Shown here: positions 42,698-49,924 of the stretch, piece by piece
Numbering within the stretch: the stretch's first letter is position 1
Layout of the letters: every line of letters starts with the position of its first letter
Source of the DNA: WAOL01 sp964399035
Lineage (GTDB): Archaea; Thermoproteota; Thermoprotei_A; Sulfolobales; NBVN01
Length of the DNA stretch: 64,000 bases
Assembly (NCBI GenBank): GCA_964399035.1
Contig: CAYNPH010000037.1
Location: 1-64,000, forward strand
Reading direction: 5' to 3'
The notes under the pieces: model-generated
Database searches by the model: none
Told to the model about the DNA's origin: nothing
What the model saw: the letters and a program-made list of their open reading frames with translations, nothing else
Program-made: the position numbers and the translations under genes

Positions 42698-43396
42698 TTA
42701 CCTTATCAACCAGTTGTAGTAGCACTTTCTGTGAGCTACGTTCCTTGCGAAGCTCTCCTCAACGTAGTTGATTACTGCCTCAATGTACCTTAATCCCTTA
42801 GCTGGCGATGCTTTGAGGGGATTTCCGGCAACCCCGTAGCGGCGTGGGTCCCCGCACTCCCGGTAGAATTCTAGGTTCTTAACGAGGGTACTGTCTATAG
42901 CCATTATCATGCTTGTCTCCCACTCACCAGCGTGCTTGTCTGAGTCGGTATCCACTAGTTGCAGGTCCTTAAGTATTCGCGATACGTGGAAAACATTTAT
43001 TATGGTGCCCCAGCCCCGGCAGAGGTTGTCGCAGACCTCAACGACAACTTCCTTCATTTCAGGGCCACCGTGCCCCATAATCACTATGAATTCCTTCTGG
43101 CCAAATGATATGAAGTGCTCGAGGATAGACCTTAAGTACTCCTTAAGTACTCTGGACGGTACGTGCACGTTCCCGGGCCTTACGGGTACGGTGACCGTGT
43201 AGGTGATGGGTGGGAGGGAGACCCACTTATTCCTCTCCGCTAGCTTATCAGCTATGAAGCTGGCGATGATCGTGTCGGTGCTCACGGGGAGGTGTAGGCC
43301 GTGTCCTTCCGTGGAACCCACGGGGAGCACTAGGGGCCCTCCGCCCTTGCCTATGTACTCCTTAAGCTCCACCCACGTTAGGTTGCGGGGATACAT
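42698..43396 (-). CDS. Creatininase-family amidohydrolase
   Basis: A 232-residue protein. LPVGSTEGHGLHLPVSTD (about residues 24-41) bears the Glu/His/Asp metal ligands of the creatinine amidohydrolase fold, and VIMGHGGPEMKEVV and DSDKHAGEWETSM supply the other metal and catalytic residues. The family includes creatininase, FAPy deformylase ArfB of archaeal flavin synthesis, and MftE, which trims a radical SAM product. The substrate is open; position beside the radical SAM/importer cluster is suggestive. ATG 43396. Confidence 0.82.
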   Translation of the reverse strand: MYPRNLTWVELKEYIGKGGGPLVLPVGSTEGHGLHLPVSTDTIIASFIADKLAERNKWVSLPPITYTVTVPVRPGNVHVPSRVLKEYLRSILEHFISFGQKEFIVIMGHGGPEMKEVVVEVCDNLCRGWGTIINVFHVSRILKDLQLVDTDSDKHAGEWETSMIMAIDSTLVKNLEFYRECGDPRRYGVAGNPLKASPAKGLRYIEAVINYVEESFARNVAHRKCYYNWLIR

Positions 43397-43490
43397 GCGG
43401 GGCGAACCCGCTAATATCTACGCGTATGGAAGTATTAACGACTCCGCCCAAACATTAAGACCCTTCTTCAGCGTGTGGAAAGACCCTCCC

Positions 43491-44270
43491 TCAGGTCACC
43501 CGCTTCAGAGGCACCCTAAGTAACTCCCTATACGCGCATGCCTGCGCCTGAGTAACCTCGTCAACAGCTTCAGCAAGCTCGCTTAAGCTACCCACGCCCG
43601 CCGTGACGGCCACGTACCCTTCCTCCGTTAAGTCAAGCCTAGCGTAGTGCCTGCTACACCTCCTCACCGCCTCAGCCATTACGTTTAATAGTGCTACGTC
43701 ACCCAAGCTATTGCTGAATATTCCTAACGCTTCACCCTCAACATGCGCACCGTAATCCTCAACGTAGATGGTCACAGCGGATCTGTAGGGGTACACATCC
43801 ATAAGCTTGCACGCCGTGACCACCCTAACACCGTCATCTAAGGGGGTCGCCACCAAGTACCCCCTAGACCCAAGCATGCCTACAACATCCTTCAAGCCCT
43901 CATCAATGACGTGCTCCTTAACCCTAACCCCGCACTGCTCCCTGAACTCCCCAGCCAACCCAGGAACCCTCTGCACGGGGTCAACGATCACGCCAACCCT
44001 AGCCACGGGAGTGTATGCATGCGTAACCCCGTAGAACAGGCATAGGGATCTCTCAGGAGGCCAGTAGTACGCGAAACCCTTAGCCACACGGGCGTCGAGT
44101 TCCTCGTTGCTTAACTCGAGCTTAATGGGTGTGGAGAGGTATACCTCCTGCTTCCACGCAACCGCAACCGACTCAAAAGGTAATGCGGGCTTAAACCTGT
44201 TAACTAAGCCCTCATCAACGGCCACGACAACCGAGTAAGGCTCTTCAAGGGACTCAACCTCAATAAGCAT
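43491..44270 (-). CDS. Cyclophilin-like domain protein with unknown C-terminal half
   Basis: With ATG 44270 the protein has 259 residues. The upstream GTG/ATG option at 44294 adds eight, but the TATA-like TTAAA around 44303 suggests a short leader. Residues about 25-100 (AWKQEVYLSTPIKLEL, GFAYYWPPERSLCLFYG) match the cyclophilin-like family of archaeal proteins (PF04126-type). The second half, about 140 residues, is not recognised. No catalytic assignment. It lies 95 bp upstream of the creatininase gene on the same strand. Confidence 0.6.
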   Translation of the reverse strand: MLIEVESLEEPYSVVVAVDEGLVNRFKPALPFESVAVAWKQEVYLSTPIKLELSNEELDARVAKGFAYYWPPERSLCLFYGVTHAYTPVARVGVIVDPVQRVPGLAGEFREQCGVRVKEHVIDEGLKDVVGMLGSRGYLVATPLDDGVRVVTACKLMDVYPYRSAVTIYVEDYGAHVEGEALGIFSNSLGDVALLNVMAEAVRRCSRHYARLDLTEEGYVAVTAGVGSLSELAEAVDEVTQAQACAYRELLRVPLKRVT

Positions 44271-44450
44271 GATAACCCCTATATCATAGCACACCTTAGG
44301 GTTTAATGACTTTAATCCAAACTAAGCTAAGCCTAGAGCGCCTTGAGAGGGCCCTCCCTAATCCTATAATAAATATTAAGCAAACATACTGGGAACTAAG
44401 GGCTCGGCACCGCTAATCCTTTGGGAAGAAAATGGGTTTGTTCCCGTGGT

Positions 44451-45377
44451 TTACACGCCTAGCACTTCCTTGATTAGGGCTGCCCTCACGAACATTCCGT
44501 TTCTTGCTTGCTCGAAGTACCTTGCCTGCGGCAACTCATCCACGCTGGGGTCGAGTTCCCATACCCTTGGTAGTGGGTGCATTATGACTGGTATGTGCTT
44601 GAATTTCTTGAGGTAGGCTGCGTCTATCTTGTAGCTTCCTTTGAGCCTCTCATACTCTGCTGGGTCCTTGAAGCGCTCCTTCTGTAGCCTCGTGACGTAG
44701 AGGACGTCTAGCTTCTCGATGACCTCTGAGAGGTCATTGACTAGGTGGTACTCGACCTTGCCTTCAATGTTCTTGAGCACTTCCTCCCTTATCTGGAGGG
44801 CCTGCGGGGCTATGTAGTATATCGTTACGTCCTTGAACTTCGAGAGCGCGTATGATAGGCTGCTTGGCGTCCTGCCGTACTTTAGGTCACCCATTATGCC
44901 CACGGTTAACCCGTCTATTCTCCCGAACTCCCTCCACATGGTGTAGACGTCTAGGAGAGCTTGGGTTGGGTGCTCGTGCGGGCCGTCGCCAGCGTTGATT
45001 ATCGGCGCCCTAATCATTGGGGCTATCTGCTCTGGGAAGCCTGGCTTGCTCTGCCTCAGGACTATTACGTCGGGGTCGTACCCGTCAATTATTCTAAGGG
45101 TGTCGACGTCAGTCTCTCCTTTAGCGAGGCTTGACCTGCTCACGTCGAAGTCAATTACCCTACCACCGAGCTTAACCATGGCGAACGTGAAGCTCAGCTT
45201 CGTCCTGGTGCTGGGTTCTAGGAACACCGTAGCCATTATCTTGCCCCTAGCGTAGTCGAGAATACCTTTCTCCCTGATCTCCTCGCGGAGCCTCTCAGCT
45301 AGGTTGAATAGCCTGAGTAGGTCCTCGCGAGTGAATTGAAGTGCGGATATTATGTCGTGACCTTTTAACGTGCCCAC
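44451..45377 (-). CDS. pyrB: Aspartate carbamoyltransferase catalytic subunit
   Basis: A 308-residue enzyme that joins carbamoyl phosphate and aspartate, the first committed pyrimidine step. EPSTRTKLSF is the carbamoyl-phosphate loop (STRT), HPTQALLD, MGDLKYGRTPSSL and HPLPRVWELD follow in the order of genuine ATCases. The regulatory partner pyrI, usually adjacent in archaea, is not in the neighbourhood. GTG 45377 follows a strong AGGAGGTG (45385-45392 on this strand). Confidence 0.93.
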   Translation of the reverse strand: MGTLKGHDIISALQFTREDLLRLFNLAERLREEIREKGILDYARGKIMATVFLEPSTRTKLSFTFAMVKLGGRVIDFDVSRSSLAKGETDVDTLRIIDGYDPDVIVLRQSKPGFPEQIAPMIRAPIINAGDGPHEHPTQALLDVYTMWREFGRIDGLTVGIMGDLKYGRTPSSLSYALSKFKDVTIYYIAPQALQIREEVLKNIEGKVEYHLVNDLSEVIEKLDVLYVTRLQKERFKDPAEYERLKGSYKIDAAYLKKFKHIPVIMHPLPRVWELDPSVDELPQARYFEQARNGMFVRAALIKEVLGV

Positions 45378-45384
45378 TGCCTCA

Positions 45385-45455
45385 CACCTCCTGATCGGGT
45401 TCAGCTCCTCTTTTGGAAGGGACCCGAATACAGGTTTTGTCTTGAAAAATAAATT
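45385..45455 (-). promoter_or_regulatory. pyrB promoter and leader
   Basis: Minus strand: TATA box AAATTTATT near 45447-45455, predicted start near 45425, Shine-Dalgarno AGGAGGTG at 45392-45385. In the leader TCGGGT and ACCCGA (45400-45395 with 45427-45422) could form a 6-bp stem next to the ribosome site. Confidence 0.45.
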
Positions 45456-45464
45456 TTACCTGAT

Positions 45465-45956
45465 TCACGCTTTACCGCCACTAATCTTTTCCGCCGCACG
45501 CTTAATTGCCTTAATGATGTTCACGTAGCCCGTACACCTGCAGAGATTACCCCTCACGTACTCCCTAATCATCTCCTCACTCGGATTCCTTATCTCCTCG
45601 AGGAGCCTCTTAGCAACCAGTATGAAGCCCGGCGTGCAGTAACCACACTGAATCGCCCCCTCCTCTATGAAGGCCTCCTGCACAGGGTGCAGCTTACCGT
45701 CCTTAGCCAAGCCCTCAACGGTGGTTACCTCCCTACCATCTACCTCGACGGCCAGCGTAAGGCATGAGAGCACGGGCTCACCGTCCAGTAGCACGGTGCA
45801 GGCACCGCACTCACCTATGCCGCACCCGTACTTGGGGCTGAGCACGCCTAGCCTGTCCCTTAACACGTTTATCAGTAACTCGTTGTCCTTAACCTCAATG
45901 CTTACGGGGCGCCCGTTCAGCTTGAAGTTAATTAACCTCGTGCCCACCGCGATCAC
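45465..45956 (-). CDS. Molybdenum hydroxylase small subunit, 2x[2Fe-2S] (copy A)
   Basis: A 163-residue electron-transfer subunit of the xanthine dehydrogenase/CoxS family. GCGIGECGACTVLLDG holds the plant-type [2Fe-2S] cluster; CGYCTPGF and GNLCRCTGYVNI the second. Overlaps the FAD subunit by 4 bp. Last gene of copy A (large, FAD, small order on the minus strand). Confidence 0.93.
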   Translation of the reverse strand: MIAVGTRLINFKLNGRPVSIEVKDNELLINVLRDRLGVLSPKYGCGIGECGACTVLLDGEPVLSCLTLAVEVDGREVTTVEGLAKDGKLHPVQEAFIEEGAIQCGYCTPGFILVAKRLLEEIRNPSEEMIREYVRGNLCRCTGYVNIIKAIKRAAEKISGGKA

Positions 45957-46876
45957 CTCCCGAGCCTCTCCATAGCCTTCTTCAGTGCGTCAACAAGGAT
46001 GACGCCTGAGACCTCCCTCCTGTACTCAGCGGTTGATCGTATGTCCGTTATTGGCTTCACCTCCGTCCTCACTATCTTGGCTGCCTCCCACATGACGTCC
46101 TCCGTGAGTTCCTTGCCCTTCAGGAACTCCTCGGTCTTGTACGCCCTTATCGGTGTTGGGGCTACCGACCCTAACGCCACCTTAACGTCCTCCACGACAC
46201 CGTCACTCATTCTTAGTGCGACAGCTATGTTTACCTTCGCCAGGTCCATCGCGACCCTAGCTATCTTTATGAACGCCGAGCCCGTGGGCTTAACGGGCTT
46301 AGGTATCCTCACCTCAACTAGGAGTTCGTTGCGTGCCATCACGGTCTTGCCGGGGCCGGTGAAGAACTCCGTTATCGGGACTACCCTCCTGCCGTTGGGG
46401 CCAGCGATAACTACCTCCGCCTCGAAGACCAGTAGCGGTGGAGCGGTGTCCGCTGCTGGAGACGCGTTACATAAGTTACCGCCTATGGTTCCCATGTTCC
46501 TTATCTGCACTCCAGCCATTGACCTAACGGCCTCGTAAAGCGCCGTGAATAATTCCTTAATGATGCTGGACTTCTCTAGGGCCCTTAGCTTCGTTGCTGC
46601 CCCTATGGCTACGTGGTCCCCGCGGTCCTCGACGTAGTTGAGTTCCTTGATCCTGTTTATGCTGATTAGGTACTTGGGTCTGAGCACGCCCTGCTTCATC
46701 CTCACTAGGAGGTCCGTGCCTCCCGCCAGCACCTTGGCTTCCTCGCCGTACTTGCTGAGCAGTTCGATTGCTTCCTCAATGGTTCTCGGTGCTAGGTACT
46801 TGAACTCGGGGAGTATGTGTGTGTTGGCTTTGTTCGGGTCTAGCTTGGGTCCGGGTGACTTGAGCACCTTACTCAC
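45953..46876 (-). CDS. Molybdenum hydroxylase FAD-binding subunit (copy A)
   Basis: A 307-residue CoxM/XdhB-type subunit. AGGTDLLVRMK (about residue 50) and TIGGNLCNASPAADTAPPLL (about residue 130) bind FAD. The stretch ELNYVEDRGDHVAIGAATKL is nearly identical in copy B at 52.3 kb. Passes electrons from the iron-sulfur subunit to the acceptor. Overlaps the large subunit by 8 bp. Confidence 0.93.
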   Translation of the reverse strand: MSKVLKSPGPKLDPNKANTHILPEFKYLAPRTIEEAIELLSKYGEEAKVLAGGTDLLVRMKQGVLRPKYLISINRIKELNYVEDRGDHVAIGAATKLRALEKSSIIKELFTALYEAVRSMAGVQIRNMGTIGGNLCNASPAADTAPPLLVFEAEVVIAGPNGRRVVPITEFFTGPGKTVMARNELLVEVRIPKPVKPTGSAFIKIARVAMDLAKVNIAVALRMSDGVVEDVKVALGSVAPTPIRAYKTEEFLKGKELTEDVMWEAAKIVRTEVKPITDIRSTAEYRREVSGVILVDALKKAMERLGR

Positions 46877-49250
46877 CCCCTTCCTTCTCCTTAAGGGCTT
46901 TGAGGATCTTTTCAGGTGTTATGGGTAGTTCGTAGAACCTCACCCCTAACGCGTTGTAGATGGCGTTGGCGACGGCGCCGGCGACAGGGTTCAGCGCTGA
47001 CTCTCCTAAGCCCTTAGCGCCGTAAGGCCCTGTGGGCTCGTAGGTCGAGGCGAATATCACCTGGAAGTTCTCTAGGCTCGGCATGTCCTGAGCCGTCAGT
47101 ATCTTGTAGTCAGTTATGTACCCCCTACACGCTAACTCGCCTGTTCTGGGGTCGTAGGGCGTGTCCTCAAGTACGGTCATGCCCCAGCCCTGCGCGAAGC
47201 CGCCGTGCAGCTGCCCGGCAGCTAGGTCCGGGTTTACGACGGTGCCTACGTCGGCACCCGCAACGACCCTCACGGGCCTGACTCTGCCCGTCCACGTGTC
47301 GACCTCGACCTCAACGAAGTATACGGTGTACGCTGGCGGTGAGTTGGTTGCTCTGTAGGAAACGACCGCCGCTATCGAGCCCCAGTTCCTCTGCCACGCC
47401 TCCCTAGCGACCTCACCCACCGTTATCTTCTTGTCCGGCATCCCCTCAACGTAGATAACTCCCTGCCCTAACTTCTCGTCAGGCTTGATGGTGAGTGCCT
47501 CCGGGTTGACCACGTCACCTAATAGCCTGACCGCGTACTCCAGTAACTTCTTCTTAACTATCTGTGCTGCGCGCCTCGCGGCCTCACCGCCCACGTAAGT
47601 GCCTCTCGAGGCGTGGGTGCAGACGTCGTAGACTGTTGTCTTCGTGTCTGCCCACACGATGTTGACTTTGTCGAGCGGTACGCCCAGTTCCTCGGCGATT
47701 ATCTTTGCGTGGGCCTCTAAGGTACCGCCTCCATGGTCCTGTAGCGCCGTTATGTAGTCGACGCTGCCGTCCTCATTCACCTTCAGAATGCAGCCTGTGT
47801 AGTCGATGACCTCGCCGGAGATCTTACCGCCGGCACCCGAGGTGTGGAAGCCCCTGCCCATACCTATGCCGCGCCTATACCTGCCCTTCTGTTCGCCGGG
47901 CTTCGGCCTCTTACTCCACCCTATGAGTTCCGCGCCCTTCCTCATTAACTCAGGTACGCCATCACTCTTCACTATGGACTTAACGGTGGGTCCTTGACCC
48001 CAGAACAAGTCGCCCCTACCGACGTAGTTCTTGAGCCTGAACTCGATGGGGTCGATACCTAGGGCCTCAGCCAGCTCGTCAATTATGGTTTCCACTGCCC
48101 ACGTTATCTGCGGGTTGCCGTACCCTCTGAAGGCACAGGACGGCACCTTATTCGTGTATACCGCCACTCCCCTATACCTAATATTCTTCCACTTGTATAG
48201 GGAGACAAACCAGCCTAGCAGGCACCCTAGCAACGGGTACGCCTGGATCTGATGCCCGCCTATGTCCATCACGTTCTCCAGCTCGCCAGCAATGATCGTG
48301 CCGTCCTTCTTGGCCGCGACCTTGAGCCTGAAGTACATCTGGTACGCGCAGTGGTCCATCATGTCCTCTTCACGGGTCAGCGCTATCTTGACGGGCCTCC
48401 CCGCCTTCAGGGCGAGCGCTACCGCCACTAACGTCACTAGGTTGGTCTGAATGCTTGAGCCGAAGGACCCGCCTATGGGTAGCTTAACGACGTTTATCTT
48501 GCTCTCAGGTATGTCGAAGACCTGCGAAATCAATATCCTAGTGTTATGGATTGTTTGGGTGGTTGTCCATACGGTCACCCCTCCGTCGGGCTCCGGCCTA
48601 GCCACGGCTACCTTGGGCTCTAACTGCATGTGGTACCTCCTGTTAGTCCTGAATTCCCTCTCAATCACGACGTCGGCTTCCCTGAAGGCTTTCTCGATGT
48701 CGCCTTCGTCGTAGTTCAGCGTGCACGCTACGTTATTCTTAACCTCAACCTCCTTACTACCAAATAATATTCTATCATGTATTTTGGGAGCGCCCTCCTT
48801 ACGGGCCTCGAAGGGATCTAGGACGTGCGGGAGAACCTCCCACTCAACCTTAATAGCTTCTAACGCCTTCTGCGCTAGCTCCTCGGTCTCGGCCGCGACG
48901 GCCGCCACGTACTCACCGACGTATTTGGGGTGGTCGGTGAGGACTTCCCAGTCCTTGTAGTTCACCCTGTCCACGCTGACGAGCCTAATGTTGAACTTCT
49001 TCTTTGGGACGTCCTTGAACGTTATTACGACAGCCCCGAGCTTCTCTGCCTCGCTGGTGTCTATGCTCTTGACGCGGGCGTGTGGGTAAGGACTCTTCAG
49101 GATCCTCCCGTAAAGCATTCCCGGCAGGTTAATGTCGTACGCGTACAGCGCCTTCCCAGTTACCTTAGCCACGCCGTCCTTCCTAGGGGTCTTCTTACCT
49201 ATGTACCTAAGCTCCGTAACCTCAGAAGAACAGCTGGGCAATGATACCAC
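46869..49250 (-). CDS. Molybdenum hydroxylase large subunit, xanthine dehydrogenase family (copy A)
   Basis: A 793-residue Mo-cofactor subunit. GKKTPRKDGVAKVTGKALYAYD opens the fold; CAFRGYGNPQ is the substrate-pocket segment, ruling out the CO dehydrogenase type (which has AYRCSFR); GAKGLGESALNP contains the catalytic Glu of GxGE. At the Mo-proximal glycine motif it has GGSFGSS where copy B has GGGFGGK. Substrate may be a purine, aldehyde or other N-heterocycle. GTG 49250; TATA-like TTTAAGG on the minus strand at 49287-49293. Confidence 0.92.
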   Translation of the reverse strand: MVSLPSCSSEVTELRYIGKKTPRKDGVAKVTGKALYAYDINLPGMLYGRILKSPYPHARVKSIDTSEAEKLGAVVITFKDVPKKKFNIRLVSVDRVNYKDWEVLTDHPKYVGEYVAAVAAETEELAQKALEAIKVEWEVLPHVLDPFEARKEGAPKIHDRILFGSKEVEVKNNVACTLNYDEGDIEKAFREADVVIEREFRTNRRYHMQLEPKVAVARPEPDGGVTVWTTTQTIHNTRILISQVFDIPESKINVVKLPIGGSFGSSIQTNLVTLVAVALALKAGRPVKIALTREEDMMDHCAYQMYFRLKVAAKKDGTIIAGELENVMDIGGHQIQAYPLLGCLLGWFVSLYKWKNIRYRGVAVYTNKVPSCAFRGYGNPQITWAVETIIDELAEALGIDPIEFRLKNYVGRGDLFWGQGPTVKSIVKSDGVPELMRKGAELIGWSKRPKPGEQKGRYRRGIGMGRGFHTSGAGGKISGEVIDYTGCILKVNEDGSVDYITALQDHGGGTLEAHAKIIAEELGVPLDKVNIVWADTKTTVYDVCTHASRGTYVGGEAARRAAQIVKKKLLEYAVRLLGDVVNPEALTIKPDEKLGQGVIYVEGMPDKKITVGEVAREAWQRNWGSIAAVVSYRATNSPPAYTVYFVEVEVDTWTGRVRPVRVVAGADVGTVVNPDLAAGQLHGGFAQGWGMTVLEDTPYDPRTGELACRGYITDYKILTAQDMPSLENFQVIFASTYEPTGPYGAKGLGESALNPVAGAVANAIYNALGVRFYELPITPEKILKALKEKEGGE

Positions 49251-49380
49251 ACTAAAACATTTTTTGAGAGAGCAAAAAACCTTTTACCTTAAATGAGGGC
49301 ATCAACGTGTGATTAATTCGTTGACTCACGCGTAATAAGCTCCGATAACCTTGTTTCGGGGTTTAAAAAGAAAACTAAGA

Positions 49381-49689
49381 CTAATCAAACTTAACCTCAC
49401 CCTCACGGGCCCTCGGCCCGTAGTCTGGGGCGAGGCCTAGGTCCCCTTCACCCTTCTTAGTAGCCAGTAGGTAGAGCCTTCCCTCAATGACGGTGGTGCC
49501 CAGCAGTACGTAGCCCTCCTTACCCAGTTCATTAACTACGTGTTGAATCCTAACCGGGGCGAAGGGATACTCGTACACCGCGACGTCCTCCGGCCGCACG
49601 CCCCGCTCCTCGGCTAGGGAGTTCACCTCCTCAATTAAGGCCTCCCTCAAGGCTTGATTGTTGAGTTCCTCAATGGTAACGCGCTTCAT
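49381..49689 (-). CDS. Small protein of unknown function between two hydroxylase operons
   Basis: A 102-residue soluble protein: an N-terminal helix (TIEELNNQALREALIEEVNSLAEE), then a beta-rich middle (VRIQHVVNELGKEGYVLLGTTVIEGRLYLLATK) and an acidic tail. No family recognised. It is 130 bp upstream of the copy A large subunit on the same strand but that operon has its own TATA box. Its promoter carries a 14-bp palindrome. Coding status is supported by a start with clear spacing to the TATA box and balanced composition. Confidence 0.6.
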   Translation of the reverse strand: MKRVTIEELNNQALREALIEEVNSLAEERGVRPEDVAVYEYPFAPVRIQHVVNELGKEGYVLLGTTVIEGRLYLLATKKGEGDLGLAPDYGPRAREGEVKFD

Positions 49690-49700
49690 TCTTGGCGCCG

Positions 49701-49714
49701 TCCCTAATTAGGGA
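49701..49714. promoter_or_regulatory. 14-bp perfect palindrome at the small gene's transcript start
   Basis: TCCCTAATTAGGGA, 12 bp before the ATG and just after a minus-strand TATA-like CCTTTAACC (49720-49728). TTAGGG half-sites continue upstream (TTAGGGATTAGGGG). A repressor site is likely. Confidence 0.5.
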
Positions 49715-49778
49715 TTAGGGGTTAAAGGCTGTTGGTTTAACTTTGTTCAAACAAGTCAGGGTTTTACATCCTCTGGTT

Positions 49779-49798
49779 TGTAATTACTAATAATTACA
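49779..49798. promoter_or_regulatory. 8-bp inverted repeat upstream of hydroxylase copy B
   Basis: TGTAATTA and TAATTACA separated by CTAA. The TATA-like CTTTAAAC of copy B is at 49884-49891, 86 bp downstream, so this would act at a distance or on another promoter. A related GTAAT-CA-ATTAC lies at 55270-55281 before the Liv binding-protein gene. Confidence 0.4.
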
Positions 49799-49924
49799 CT
49801 GATTACGCGGGTGTTTAGGTACTAAATAGTCTATAATGTGTTGTTAAATATTTTATGATTGCTAAAAACTTATTTTGGAGAAGCTTTAAACTAACTCGTG
49901 TATGATAGCGCCAGGTGAAGCGAT

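Noticed and set aside
46869..49250. Carbon monoxide dehydrogenase large subunit
   Set aside because: The AYRCSFR active-site loop of CoxL is absent; CAFRGYGNPQ fits the wider xanthine dehydrogenase family.
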